Numbered from the stretch's first letter, positions 1 to 11,450 are shown. The stretch: 64,000 nucleotides of DNA from Streptomyces sp. XD-27 (GCF_030553055.1 NZ_CP130713.1:6076001-6140000); one strand, 5' to 3'. Notes: generated from the letters alone by a model not told the origin. A program made the numbers and translations.

Positions 1-750
1 GACGGCACGCAGCTGACCGGGCTCGACGTGGTCGTCCGGCACAACCCGTTCGGACCGGCCGACGACGCGGTGTGCGTCGCGGGCCTCACCTCGCCGCGCC
101 CCTGGCCCGGCCAGACCGTGCTGCGCTCCCGGCTCGCGTACACGATCGCCCGGCTCGCCGTCCGTACCGGCCGCCCCTTGCGCACCGTCGCCGCCGAGTG
201 GTTCCTGCGCTATCTGCGCTCCGTCGTACGGCCCATCCTGTGGCTCGACGGCGCGGCGGGCATCGCCCTGGAAGCCCACCAGCAGAACACGCTGGTGCTG
301 CTGGACCCCGAGGGCTGGCCCGTAGGCGGCCGCTACCGCGACAACCAGGGGTACTACTTCCGCGAGTCCCGGCGCGCCGAGCTGGGCCGGCTGCTGCCCG
401 GCATCGGTGAGCGCAGCGACACCTTCGTCCCCGACGACGTCACCGACGAGCGCTTCGCCTACTACCTCGGCGTCAACAACGTCCTCGGTCTCATCGGGGC
501 GTTCGGCGCGCAGCGGCTCGCCGACGAGAGCGTGCTGCTCGCCGCGTTCCGCCGGTTCCTCGCCGACGCCGCGTCCGGCCCGGCACGTACGGGATCGACT
601 CTGCCCGCGCGGCTGCTGGAGGCCCCCACCCTGCGGTGCAAGGCCAACCTCCTCACGCGGCTGCGCGGACTCGACGAGCTCGTGGGCCCGGTCGACACCC
701 AGTCCGTGTACGTCACCGTCGCCAACCCCCTGGTAGCCGGTGCGATGTAA
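1..750 (+). CDS. IucA/IucC-family NIS siderophore synthetase, 5'-truncated by window edge
   Basis: The open frame runs in from base 1, so only the C-terminal 249 residues are present. NIS synthetases couple a carboxylate (citrate or a dicarboxylic acid) to an amine or hydroxylamine using ATP. The C-terminal hallmarks of the family are visible: a segment EAHQQNTLVLLDPEGWP followed by RYRDNQGYYFRES, which corresponds to the E-x-H-x-Q-N and downstream R-D catalytic region. The gene is followed after 38 bp by a GNAT acyltransferase and then a second IucA/IucC gene, so the three probably form one siderophore operon. The substrate cannot be deduced from this fragment. The family call is firm; the true start lies outside the window. 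Confidence 0.88.
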   Translation, partial: DGTQLTGLDVVVRHNPFGPADDAVCVAGLTSPRPWPGQTVLRSRLAYTIARLAVRTGRPLRTVAAEWFLRYLRSVVRPILWLDGAAGIALEAHQQNTLVLLDPEGWPVGGRYRDNQGYYFRESRRAELGRLLPGIGERSDTFVPDDVTDERFAYYLGVNNVLGLIGAFGAQRLADESVLLAAFRRFLADAASGPARTGSTLPARLLEAPTLRCKANLLTRLRGLDELVGPVDTQSVYVTVANPLVAGAM

Positions 751-788
751 CCCACCGCATCCCCGAGACCCGAGAGGAGACCGTCGCC

Positions 789-1502
789 GTGCAGCCTTCC
801 GATGCCACGCCCGCCCCTACGGGTTCCGCCACCGACGACACCCTCGACCTGCGGCTGTCCGATGACCTCGTACCCCGCCTGCCCGCCGAACGCCTCGCCG
901 TCGCCGCCCATCCCGGCGACGGCACCGGCCCCGATCTGCTCGACCACATCGCGGCCTGGGGCCCGGTGAGCACCCCGGCGGGTGCCTTCCAGCTCGTCCC
1001 GGTCCGCGTCGAGCGCGATCTGCCGCTCATCGCCGGCTGGATGAACGATCCGGCGGTCGCCGCCTTCTGGGAACTGGCCGGCGCGGAGGACCGCACCGAG
1101 AAGCATGTGCGCGCCCAACTCGAAGGCGACGGGCGCAGCGTGCCCTGCCTGGGGGCGCTCGACGGCGTCCCGATGAGCTACTGGGAGGTCTACCGCGCCG
1201 ACCTCGACCCGCTCGCCCGGCACTACCCCGCCCGCCCGCACGACACCGGCCTGCACCTGCTCATCGGCGGGGTGCCCGACCGCGGCCGCGGCCTCGGTAC
1301 GGCGCTGCTGCGCACCGTCGCCGACCTGGTCCTGGACCACCGGCCCGGCTGCGGCCGGGTGATCGCCGAGCCCGACCTGCGCAACATCCCCTCCGTCGCC
1401 GCGTTCCTCGGCGCCGGCTTCCGCTTCTGCGCCGAGCTGGACCTCCCCGACAAGCGCGCGGCGCTGGTGATCCGCGACCGCGCCCTGCGCCACCTTCTGT
1501 GA
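789..1502 (+). CDS. GNAT acyltransferase of siderophore biosynthesis (IucB/RhbD-like)
   Basis: This is a 237-residue acetyltransferase whose C-terminal 170 residues match the siderophore GNAT class (IucB, RhbD, MbtK type). These enzymes acylate the hydroxylamine of an N-hydroxy-diamine or lysine to give a hydroxamate. Key signs are the motif GLHLLIGGVPDRGRGLGTA, which carries the R/Q-x-x-G-x-G/A acetyl-CoA loop, and the downstream N-x-x-S pattern in RNIPSVAAFLGAGF. The GTG at 789 is chosen because GAGAGGAGA lies just upstream; the frame stays open farther 5' but overlaps the preceding gene. It sits between two NIS synthetase genes, which supports a siderophore role. The acyl donor (acetyl, succinyl or longer) is not readable from sequence. 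Confidence 0.85.
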   Translation: MQPSDATPAPTGSATDDTLDLRLSDDLVPRLPAERLAVAAHPGDGTGPDLLDHIAAWGPVSTPAGAFQLVPVRVERDLPLIAGWMNDPAVAAFWELAGAEDRTEKHVRAQLEGDGRSVPCLGALDGVPMSYWEVYRADLDPLARHYPARPHDTGLHLLIGGVPDRGRGLGTALLRTVADLVLDHRPGCGRVIAEPDLRNIPSVAAFLGAGFRFCAELDLPDKRAALVIRDRALRHLL

Positions 1503-1587
1503 GGCGACCTGTGCCGCGTTCCGCCGTCCCCGGCCGTCCCGCCACGCCGTACCCACTGTTCCCGTTACCCGGCAAGGAGTCCTGTCT

Positions 1588-3840
1588 GTGCCGAAACGAA
1601 GCCTTACCGATGCCACGCACGCAGCAGACGCCGCCACGGCCGTAGACGCCCCGAACACCCCGAACGCCGCCGGCGCCGTTCATGCCGCGGGCACCGCCGG
1701 TGCCGTCGCCGAAGCCGCCGAGGGCCCCCATGGCGCCGACGACCTCGCGGCCCCCACGGCACTGCCGCTCCCGCCGGAGCTGAACCGGCCCGCCTGGGAG
1801 CGCGCCGCACGCCGCCTGCTCGCCAAGACCCTCGCCGAGTTCGCCTACGAGGAGATCATCCGGCCCGTGCCCGACCCCGGCGGCGCCGAGGACCCCGGTC
1901 CGGAGGGCGCCTGGGGAGACGCCTACCGCCTGCCCCTCGACGCCTCCGATGCCTCGGACGCCTCGAACGCCTCCGGTGAGGCCGCCGACGGCGGTTCCGC
2001 CGCAGGTGGCGCGCTCCGATTCCGCGCCCGTCGCGGTGCCTACGGCGGCTGGCGTGTGGACGAGCGGAGCATCCGCTGGGAGGCCCAGGACACGGAGCCC
2101 GCACCCGGCGCACCGGCCCCGGACCCCGCACCGGCCCGAGACTCCGCCCCAGCCTCAGCCCCGGACCCCGACTCCGCCCCAGCCTCAGCCCCGGACCCCG
2201 ACTCCGCCCCAGCCTCAGCCCCGGACCCCGACTCCGCCCCAGCCTCAGCCCCGGACCCCGACTCCGTCCCAGCCTCAGCCCCGGACCCCGACTCCGCCCC
2301 CGGCCTCGACCCCGTGAACCCGCTGGAGTTCCTCATCCGGGCCCGCCGCCTCCTCGGTCTCGACGGCGCCACCCTCGGCCACGTCGTACGCGAACTGAGC
2401 GCCACCCTCAACGCCGACGCCCGTCTGGCGCACCGGGCCCGCAGCGCCGCCGAGCTCGCCGACCTCGGATACGCCGAGCTGGAAGGCCACCAGACCGGCC
2501 ACCCCTGGATCGTCCTCAACAAAGGACGCATGGGCTTCTCGGCCACGGACACCAGCCGCTGGGCGCCCGAGGCGCGCCGCCCGCGGCCCCTGCCGTGGAT
2601 CGCGGTCCGCGAGGGCCTCGCCACCTTCCGCGGCGTCTCCGGCCTCGACACCCCCGACCGGCTCTACCGGCGCGAACTGGACGACGACGTACGCGACGTC
2701 TTCGCCACCGCCCTGCGCGCCGAGGGACTCGACCCCGGCGACTACCTCTACCTGCCCGTACACCCGTGGCAGTGGGACCAGATCGTCGTCCCGCTCTTCG
2801 CCCCTGCCCTGGCCACCGGCGGCATCGTCCCGCTGCCGCCCGCCGACCGCGACCTGCGGCTGCCGCAGCAGTCCATCCGCACTTTCCTCAACACGAGCCG
2901 CCCCGACCGGCACAGCGTCAAGCTGCCGCTGGCCATCCTCAACACCCTGGTGTGGCGGGGCCTGCCGACCGAGCGCACCCTCGCCGCGCCCGCCGTCACC
3001 GAGTGGGTCCACGGACTCCGCGAGGACGACCCGTTCCTGCGCGACGGCTGCCGGGTGATCCTGTTGGGCGAGGTCGCCTCCGTGGCCGTCGGGCACGCCG
3101 TCTACGACCAGCTGCCGGACGTCCCGTACCAGTACAAGGAGCTGCTGGGCGCGATCTGGCGGGAACCCATCACCCAATACCTCCAGCCAGGGGAGCGGGC
3201 CCGTACGCTCGCGGCCCTCCTGCACACCGACCCCGCCGGGCGGGCGTTCGTCGCCGAGCTCGTCAGCCGCTCCGGGCTCGCCCCCGACGCGTGGCTGCGC
3301 CGCCTCTTCGCCGCCCTGCTGCCGCCGCTGCTGCACTTCCTCTACCGCTACGGCACCGTCTTCTCCCCGCACGGCGAGAACGCCGTCGTGGTCTTCGACG
3401 GGAACGACGTCCCGGTGCGGCTGGCCATGAAGGACTTCGTCGACGACATCAACATCAGCGCGGTGCCGCTGCCCGAGCACGCCGCCATGCCGGACGAGGT
3501 GCGGGACGTGCTGCTCACCGAGCCGCCGGGCTTCCTGACCCAGTTCATCCACTCCGGGCTGTTCGTCGGGGTCTTCCGCTACCTGGCGCCGCTGTGCGAG
3601 GACCAACTCGGCGTCCCCGAGGCGAACTTCTGGCACCTGGTGCGGTCCGAGATCCTCCGCCACCACCAGCGCTTCCCCGACCTCAAGGAGCGTTTCGAGA
3701 TCTTCGACCTGCTCACCCCTCGCATCGAGCGGCTGTGCCTGAACCGGAACCGGCTGCACCTCGACGGCTACCGCGACCGCTCCACCCGCCCGCACGCAGC
3801 CGTCCACGGTACCGTGCCCAACCCCCTCCACCAGGTGTGA
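1588..3840 (+). CDS. IucA/IucC-family NIS siderophore synthetase with a repeat-rich insertion
   Basis: The protein is 750 residues, clearly longer than the usual 580-620 for IucA/IucC proteins. GTG 1588 follows AAGGAG. Residues about 180-240 are a low-complexity Asp/Ser/Ala/Pro insertion made of repeated ten-residue units. Family motifs then follow in order: GHPWIVLNKGRMGF near residue 302, HPWQWDQ near 392, KLPLAILNTL near 446, SPHGENAVVVFDG near 593 and MKDFVDDINI near 614. The catalytic body therefore looks intact and the repeat probably forms a flexible surface linker. It ends the visible siderophore operon. It is a strong family assignment, but the product could be a hydroxamate-citrate or another NIS siderophore. 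Confidence 0.88.
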   Translation: MPKRSLTDATHAADAATAVDAPNTPNAAGAVHAAGTAGAVAEAAEGPHGADDLAAPTALPLPPELNRPAWERAARRLLAKTLAEFAYEEIIRPVPDPGGAEDPGPEGAWGDAYRLPLDASDASDASNASGEAADGGSAAGGALRFRARRGAYGGWRVDERSIRWEAQDTEPAPGAPAPDPAPARDSAPASAPDPDSAPASAPDPDSAPASAPDPDSAPASAPDPDSVPASAPDPDSAPGLDPVNPLEFLIRARRLLGLDGATLGHVVRELSATLNADARLAHRARSAAELADLGYAELEGHQTGHPWIVLNKGRMGFSATDTSRWAPEARRPRPLPWIAVREGLATFRGVSGLDTPDRLYRRELDDDVRDVFATALRAEGLDPGDYLYLPVHPWQWDQIVVPLFAPALATGGIVPLPPADRDLRLPQQSIRTFLNTSRPDRHSVKLPLAILNTLVWRGLPTERTLAAPAVTEWVHGLREDDPFLRDGCRVILLGEVASVAVGHAVYDQLPDVPYQYKELLGAIWREPITQYLQPGERARTLAALLHTDPAGRAFVAELVSRSGLAPDAWLRRLFAALLPPLLHFLYRYGTVFSPHGENAVVVFDGNDVPVRLAMKDFVDDINISAVPLPEHAAMPDEVRDVLLTEPPGFLTQFIHSGLFVGVFRYLAPLCEDQLGVPEANFWHLVRSEILRHHQRFPDLKERFEIFDLLTPRIERLCLNRNRLHLDGYRDRSTRPHAAVHGTVPNPLHQV
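2131..2300 (+). repeat. 30-bp coding minisatellite inside the NIS synthetase
   Basis: A 30-bp unit (starting CCGGACCCCGACTCCGCCCC) is repeated head to tail. Units at 2161, 2191 and 2221 are identical, the unit at 2251 differs by one base, and partial or degenerate copies flank them. The period is a multiple of three, so copy-number change keeps the frame and only varies the length of an Asp-Ser-Ala-Pro linker. Confidence 0.95.
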
Positions 3841-3879
3841 TCGCCCGTTGTCGGTAGCGCGCCGTAGGCTGGCCACGTT

Positions 3880-5847
3880 ATGACGAAGCCCTCCCTCCCC
3901 GAGCTCCTGCACGCCGCCGTCTCCGCCGTCGGGGGCACGGAGCGCCCCGGCCAGGTCGCCATGGCCGAAGCCGTCGCCGAGGTCATCGACGACGACTCCC
4001 ATCTGCTCGTCCAGGCCGGCACCGGTACGGGCAAGTCCCTGGGCTATCTGGTGCCCGCCCTGGCGCACGGGGAGAGAGTCGTCGTCGCCACGGCGACGCT
4101 GGCGCTCCAGCGGCAGCTCGTCGAGCGCGACCTGCCGCGGACCGTCGACGCGCTGCATCCGCTGCTGCGCCGCCGCCCCCAGTTCGCCATGCTCAAGGGC
4201 CGGTCGAACTACCTGTGCCTGCACCGGCTGCACGAGGGGGTTCCGCAGGAGGACGAGGACGGGCTGTTCGATCCCTTCGAGGCCGCTGCCCCCACCAGCA
4301 AGCTGGGCAAGGACCTGCTGCGGATGCGGGACTGGGCGGACGAGACGGAGACCGGCGACCGGGACGACCTGACCCCCGGGGTCTCCGACCGCGCCTGGTC
4401 CCAGGTCTCCGTCACCTCGCGGGAGTGCCTGGGCGCCTCGAAGTGCGCCTACGGGGCCGAGTGCTTCGCCGAGGCCGCCCGGGAGCGGGCCAAGCTCGCC
4501 GACGTGGTGGTCACCAACCACGCCCTGCTGGCGATCGACGCGATCGAGGGCGCGCCGGTGCTGCCCAGCCACGAGGTGCTGATCATCGACGAGGCGCACG
4601 AGCTGGTCTCCCGCGTGACCGGGGCGGCCACCGGCGAACTCACCCCCGGGCAGGTCAACCGGGCGGTGCGCCGCTGCGCCAAGCTCGTGAACGAGAAGGC
4701 GGCCGACGCCCTGCAGACCGCCGCGGAGGGCTTCGAACGGCTCATGGAGCTGGCGCTGCCCGGCCGCATCGAGGAGATCCCGGAGGACCTGGGCTACGCC
4801 CTGATGGCCTTGCGGGACGCCTCTCGAACGGTCGTCTCGGCGATCGGCGCCACCCGCGACAAGTCGGTCCAGGACGAGGACGCCGTGCGCAAGCAGGCGC
4901 TGGCGGCCGTGGAGAACATCCACGCGGTGGCGGAGCGGATCGTGCAGGGCTCCGAGTACGACGTGGTGTGGTACGAGCGGCACGATAGGTTCGGCGCCTC
5001 GCTGCGCGTGGCTCCGCTCTCGGTCTCCGGCCTACTGCGCGAGAAGCTGTTCAGCGAGCGGTCCGTGGTGCTCACCTCGGCCACGCTCAAGCTCGGCGGC
5101 GACTTCAACGGCGTCGCGGCGTCCCTCGGCCTGGCGCCCGAGGGGACCGGCGGCGAGGACAGCCCGGACTGGAAGGGCATCGACGTCGGCTCGCCGTTCG
5201 ACTATCCCAAGCAGGGGATCCTGTACGTCGCCAAGCACCTGGCCCAGCCCGGCCGGGAAGGCAGCCGCGGCGACATGATGGACGAGCTGGCCGAACTGGT
5301 GGAGGCGGCGGGCGGCCGCACCCTCGGTCTCTTCTCGTCGATGCGCGCCGCCCAGGCGGCGGCGGAGGAACTGCGCGGCAGGCTGGACATGCCGATCCTG
5401 CTCCAGGGCGAGGAGACCCTCGGCGAGCTGATCAGGGCGTTCGCCGCCGACGACCGCACCTGTCTGTTCGGCACCCTGTCGCTGTGGCAGGGCGTGGACG
5501 TCCCCGGGGCCAGCTGCCAGCTGGTGGTCATGGACCGTATCCCTTTCCCGCGCCCGGACGACCCGTTGATGAGCGCTCGGCAGAAGGCGGTCGAGGAGGC
5601 GGGTGGCAACGGCTTCATGGCGGTGGCCGCGACCCATGCGGCCCTGCTGATGGCCCAGGGCGCCGGCCGTCTGGTGCGGGCCTCGGGGGACCGCGGCGTG
5701 GTCGCGGTCCTGGACCCCCGGCTGGACCGCGCCCGGTACGGCAGCTTCCTGCGCGCCTCGATGCCGGACTTCTGGTACACAACGGACCGCAACCAGGTCC
5801 GCCGCTCCCTGGCCGCCATCGACGCGGCAGCCAAGGCGAGCGACTAA
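3880..5847 (+). CDS. dinG: DinG/XPD-family ATP-dependent DNA helicase
   Basis: This is a 655-residue superfamily 2 helicase of the DinG/XPD group, which unwinds damaged or structured DNA and uses a 4Fe-4S cluster. Walker A is QAGTGTGKSLGYL near residue 45 and the DEAH box is at about 237-240. Four cysteines suitable for the cluster are at 113, 183, 189 and 195. The helicase C-terminal motif includes WQGVDVPG and QGAGRLVR. The start at ATG 3880 has no Shine-Dalgarno. A TAGGCT hexamer ends 9 bases upstream, so the mRNA is probably leaderless. It converges on lexA, but I see no SOS box in front of it. The symbol is by family resemblance. Confidence 0.88.
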   Translation: MTKPSLPELLHAAVSAVGGTERPGQVAMAEAVAEVIDDDSHLLVQAGTGTGKSLGYLVPALAHGERVVVATATLALQRQLVERDLPRTVDALHPLLRRRPQFAMLKGRSNYLCLHRLHEGVPQEDEDGLFDPFEAAAPTSKLGKDLLRMRDWADETETGDRDDLTPGVSDRAWSQVSVTSRECLGASKCAYGAECFAEAARERAKLADVVVTNHALLAIDAIEGAPVLPSHEVLIIDEAHELVSRVTGAATGELTPGQVNRAVRRCAKLVNEKAADALQTAAEGFERLMELALPGRIEEIPEDLGYALMALRDASRTVVSAIGATRDKSVQDEDAVRKQALAAVENIHAVAERIVQGSEYDVVWYERHDRFGASLRVAPLSVSGLLREKLFSERSVVLTSATLKLGGDFNGVAASLGLAPEGTGGEDSPDWKGIDVGSPFDYPKQGILYVAKHLAQPGREGSRGDMMDELAELVEAAGGRTLGLFSSMRAAQAAAEELRGRLDMPILLQGEETLGELIRAFAADDRTCLFGTLSLWQGVDVPGASCQLVVMDRIPFPRPDDPLMSARQKAVEEAGGNGFMAVAATHAALLMAQGAGRLVRASGDRGVVAVLDPRLDRARYGSFLRASMPDFWYTTDRNQVRRSLAAIDAAAKASD

Positions 5848-5951
5848 CGGCGCGGCCGCCACGGCACACGACCAGCCGCGCCGGCGTAGGCGCAAAGGCA
5901 GGCCCCGGAACCGGCGCAGGTGGTCCCGGGGCCCGGTCGTGCGGCGGCTCC

Positions 5952-6739
5952 TCAGACCCGCCGGAGGACGGCGACCACCTTGCCGAGAATGGTCGCGTCA
6001 TCGCCGGGAATCGGCTGGTACGCAGCGTTATGGGGCAGTAGCCAGACGTGGCCATCCTCCCGCTTGAAGCGCTTCACCGTCGCTTCCCCGTCGAGCATGG
6101 CCGCCACGATGTCGCCGTTCTCCGCGACGGGCTGGCGGCGTACCGTCACCCAGTCCCCGTCGCAGATGGCGGCTTCGATCATGGAGTCACCGACGACCTT
6201 GAGGACGAACAGCTCACCGTCGCCCACGAGCTGCCGGGGAGCGGAAAGACGTCCTCCACCGACTCCTCGGCGAGGATCGGGCCACCGGCCGCGATCCGGC
6301 CGACCAGGGGAACGTAGGACGCGGCGGGCTTCCCGGCCGTGTCGGTCGGCTGTGCGCTGGGCTGGTCGGAGCCGCGCACCTCATACGCGCGGGGGCGGTG
6401 CGGATCGCGCCGGAGGAACCCCTTGCGCTCCAGGGCCATGAGCTGGTGTGCCACCGACGAGGTGCTGGAGAGCCCTACGGCCTGACCGATCTCCCGCATG
6501 GACGGGGGGTAACCGCGCCGCTGCACGGAGTCCCGGATCACCTCGATCACCCGCCGCTGCCGGTCGGTGAGCCCCGAGCTGTCGGCCCGGATGCCTGGAG
6601 GTCGGCCAGGGAGCGAGCGCGTGGGCTTCATGCCTTCATGATTCGTGACTGCGTCATTCATGGCGTGCGTGGTGTGTTCGAGTCGACCCTGGGAGCGGTC
6701 CTGGCTGGTGATGGTGGCACTCTCTGCGGCGGTGGTCAC
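5952..6739 (-). pseudogene. lexA: LexA SOS repressor, one-base frameshift in this sequence
   Basis: LexA represses SOS genes and self-cleaves on RecA filaments. The reading begins at GTG 6739 (GAGAGG upstream). It covers the N-terminal winged helix ([20 protein letters not shown], then [17 protein letters not shown]) and the Ala-Gly cleavage site in [14 protein letters not shown]. The frame then breaks at the G run 6236-6239. The second part, in the next frame, has the catalytic Ser ([10 protein letters not shown]) and Lys ([10 protein letters not shown]) and a normal C-terminus. Adding one G to the run restores a 262-residue protein of normal Streptomyces LexA length. Every functional residue is conserved, so a sequencing error is more likely than a real null allele. 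If real, the truncated product keeps DNA binding but loses the dimerisation/protease domain. Confidence 0.9.
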
Positions 6740-6806
6740 GTCGTCGGCCCCTCTCGAAATGTTCTCCCTGGTCAGTCAACGGTAGTTGCTTTCGAAAGGT
6801 TGCGCC

Positions 6807-6818
6807 AAACACACGTTC
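6807..6818. promoter_or_regulatory. SOS-like LexA box upstream of lexA
   Basis: On the minus strand the bases read GAACGTGTGTTT, which matches the actinobacterial SOS core GAAC-N4-GTTC at seven of eight defined positions. It lies about 70 bp upstream of the lexA start, as expected for autoregulation. Confidence 0.6.
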
Positions 6819-7008
6819 GAGTGAAATTTCGCAGATCAGGTGACCTGGGCGATGGCTCGGGTGTATGGGGCTGGCGCCGGATCGGGGGCCCGCTCGGCCC
6901 GGCTCAGTGTGGCACTCCGGCCCCCGTGGCGGGGTGACCGGGGGGACTCGCGTAGTCTCGTGGCTGCTCCCGCACTCCGACACACCAGCCGTGCGTTTTG
7001 AGGCCAGG

Positions 7009-7024
7009 CACCACATCTAGTGGT
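7009..7024. promoter_or_regulatory. NrdR box 1
   Basis: The 16-mer CACCACATCTAGTGGT contains inverted ACCAC/GTGGT arms. It shares ten of 16 positions with the second box, whose start is 32 bp downstream. Tandem 16-bp boxes about three helical turns apart are the known arrangement for NrdR. Confidence 0.75.
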
Positions 7025-7040
7025 TGGATGAGTGCCCGCC

Positions 7041-7056
7041 ACCCACGGGTAGTGGT
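7041..7056. promoter_or_regulatory. NrdR box 2
   Basis: ACCCACGGGTAGTGGT is the second NrdR-type 16-mer, separated from the first by 16 bp and sharing its TAGTGGT half. It lies upstream of the TATGCT hexamer proposed as the nrdR -10 element. Confidence 0.7.
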
Positions 7057-7188
7057 CCCGATGCTCATCGGCCCCGGGTCTTCGCCTATGCTGGTGGTGC
7101 TCCGGACGGGCCCTCAACGGGCTTGCCGGGGCTGTCAGTCGTACCTGGTCGTACGTCGTATTCCGAGGGTGGAGAAGGGTGGGAAACC

Positions 7189-7713
7189 GTGCATTGCCCC
7201 TTCTGCAGGCACCCCGACAGTCGCGTCGTCGACAGCCGGACCACTGATGACGGCTGCTCGATCCGAAGGCGCCGCCAGTGTCCGGACTGCTCCCGGCGGT
7301 TCACGACCGTCGAGACCGCGTCACTGATGGTGATCAAGCGGAGCGGGGTCACCGAGCCCTTCAGTCGCAACAAGGTCATCTCCGGCGTGCGCAAGGCGTG
7401 CCAGGGTCGCCCGGTCACCGAGGACGCGCTGGCGCAGCTCGGCCAGCGGGTCGAGGAGGCCGTGCGCGCCACCGGAAGCGCCGAGCTGTCCACTCATGAC
7501 GTGGGGCTCGCGATACTCGGTCCGCTCAAGGACCTCGACCTCGTCGCCTACCTGCGCTTCGCGTCGGTCTACCAGGCCTTCGACTCGCTGGAGGACTTCG
7601 AGGCGGCGGTCGCCGAGCTGCGTGAGCAGCAGCGGCCTCCCGCGCCCGCCGATCGCGGGTCCGGCGCCGACGGGGCGGCGGGAGTCCCCGCGCCTGCCGT
7701 CGTCGCCGACTGA
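7189..7713 (+). CDS. nrdR: Transcriptional repressor NrdR
   Basis: NrdR senses ATP/dATP and represses ribonucleotide reductase genes. The 174-residue protein has the zinc ribbon Cys3-x2-Cys6 and Cys31-x2-Cys34, followed by an ATP-cone domain at roughly residues 49-139 ([20 protein letters not shown]). GTG 7189 is chosen because it places MHCPFC at the N-terminus, as in all NrdR proteins, and follows GGAGAAGGG. The frame is open farther upstream but that part has no homology. It precedes nrdJ by 120 bp, so the two are probably cotranscribed and autoregulated through the boxes at 7009-7056. The final 20 residues are an Ala/Pro-rich tail. Confidence 0.96.
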   Translation: MHCPFCRHPDSRVVDSRTTDDGCSIRRRRQCPDCSRRFTTVETASLMVIKRSGVTEPFSRNKVISGVRKACQGRPVTEDALAQLGQRVEEAVRATGSAELSTHDVGLAILGPLKDLDLVAYLRFASVYQAFDSLEDFEAAVAELREQQRPPAPADRGSGADGAAGVPAPAVVAD

Positions 7714-7833
7714 GGCGACGGCCACGAACGTGTCCGGGCGTGCCGTCGCACGCACCCGGGCGAGAGAACAAGAACACCGTGCCCAGGAAGAATCAGGCAC
7801 ATCAGGGCGTTTTCGCCCGTACAGGGAGGCGGA

Positions 7834-10725
<2,892 letters not shown>

Positions 10726-10736
10726 CGTCGTACACC

Positions 10737-10785
10737 CGCCGGAGCGGGGACCGGGCGAGAGAGCCGGTCCCCGCTCCGGCGTTTT
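10737..10785 (+). terminator. Intrinsic terminator after nrdJ
   Basis: A perfect 18-bp stem (CGCCGGAGCGGGGACCGG with its complement, 9-base loop) is followed by TTTT. It closes the nrdR-nrdJ unit and also lies at the end of the convergent TetR gene. Confidence 0.92.
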
Positions 10786-11396
10786 CATGCGGGGTGCTCG
10801 GCCGCTTCTCCCAGGAGCCGGGCGATGTGGGCGCCGAGGGCGTCGTGGGCGGCCTGCGGGGCCAGGTGCCCGATCAGTACGTGCGTGGTCAGCCCGTCGG
10901 AGAGGGCGAGCAGGGCGTCGGCCTCCCGCTCGGCGTGCGGGGTGCCGGTGGCCTCCGCGATCAGCCGGCAGAACATCCCGTGCAGTGCTGTGTAGTTGAG
11001 CTGGATGATCTGGGCGAGACCGGGGGAGACGGCGGCCTGCGCGACGAAGGCGAGCCAGACCCGGGCTTCGGCCCGGTGCTGCTCGTCCAGCAGCGAGATC
11101 TCGGTGACCGTATGGGCGAGGGCCGTACGGGCCGACGGAGCCGGTGACTCGGCGATGCGGGCGCGGGTGCGCGCGGCGATGCGCTCGCCGATGTGCCCCA
11201 GGGCGAAGCCGAGCATTTCCTCCTTGGTGCGAAAACAGCGCTGTACGGCGCCCATGGACACCCCGGCCTGCGCCGCCACATCGCGCAGGGTCACGCCTTC
11301 CAGGCCGCGGGTGTCGGCGAGCCGGCACACCGCCTCCGCGATGAGGCGACGCCTCTCCTGGTGATCGATCTGCTTCGGCATGACCTCGCGTCCCAT
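10785..11396 (-). CDS. TetR-family regulator of the adjacent amidase
   Basis: This is a 203-residue TetR repressor. The N-terminal helix-turn-helix reads LEGVTLRDVAAQAGVSMGAVQRCFRTKEEML in outline, with the typical KEE after the recognition helix. The C-terminal part is an unassigned ligand domain. Translation could also start at ATG 11381 (MPKQ). It is divergent from the amidase at 11465, and two near-identical 14-bp palindromes lie between them, which is strong evidence for local auto- and cross-regulation. The ligand is unknown. Confidence 0.85.
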   Translation of the reverse strand: MGREVMPKQIDHQERRRLIAEAVCRLADTRGLEGVTLRDVAAQAGVSMGAVQRCFRTKEEMLGFALGHIGERIAARTRARIAESPAPSARTALAHTVTEISLLDEQHRAEARVWLAFVAQAAVSPGLAQIIQLNYTALHGMFCRLIAEATGTPHAEREADALLALSDGLTTHVLIGHLAPQAAHDALGAHIARLLGEAAEHPA

Positions 11397-11403
11397 CTAA
11401 TCC

Positions 11404-11417
11404 GATGCGCTTGTATC
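11404..11417. promoter_or_regulatory. TetR operator 1
   Basis: Read on the minus strand this 14-mer is GATACAAGCGCATC, which matches operator 2 at 13 of 14 positions. It lies between the TetR gene and the divergent amidase. Confidence 0.65.
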
Positions 11418-11436
11418 GCTACCTACTCTACGATCT

Positions 11437-11450
11437 GATGCAAGCGCATC
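11437..11450. promoter_or_regulatory. TetR operator 2
   Basis: GATGCAAGCGCATC is a palindrome with perfect 5-bp arms (GATGC/GCATC). Together with operator 1 it forms a larger inverted repeat, CCGATGCGCTTG at 11402 and CAAGCGCATCGG at 11441. Confidence 0.68.

Larger units (their letters stand above)
6740..7188. promoter_or_regulatory. Divergent lexA / nrdR-nrdJ control region
   Basis: This 449-bp gap between two divergent genes holds no convincing ORF. It carries an SOS-like box (6807-6818) on the lexA side and two NrdR boxes (7009-7024, 7041-7056) on the nrdR side. A TATGCT hexamer at 7087-7092 is a possible -10 for nrdR. The layout suggests independent control of the two transcripts, LexA autoregulation and NrdR repression. 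Confidence 0.7.

Noticed and set aside
2275..4983. 902-codon minus-strand frame opposite the NIS synthetase and helicase
   Set aside because: It lies antisense to two well-supported genes and has no recognisable domain.
5848..5951. GGCCCCGG / CCCGGGGCC pairing between the convergent helicase and lexA genes as a terminator
   Set aside because: The pairing is short with a long loop and no T tract, so I did not list it as a feature.
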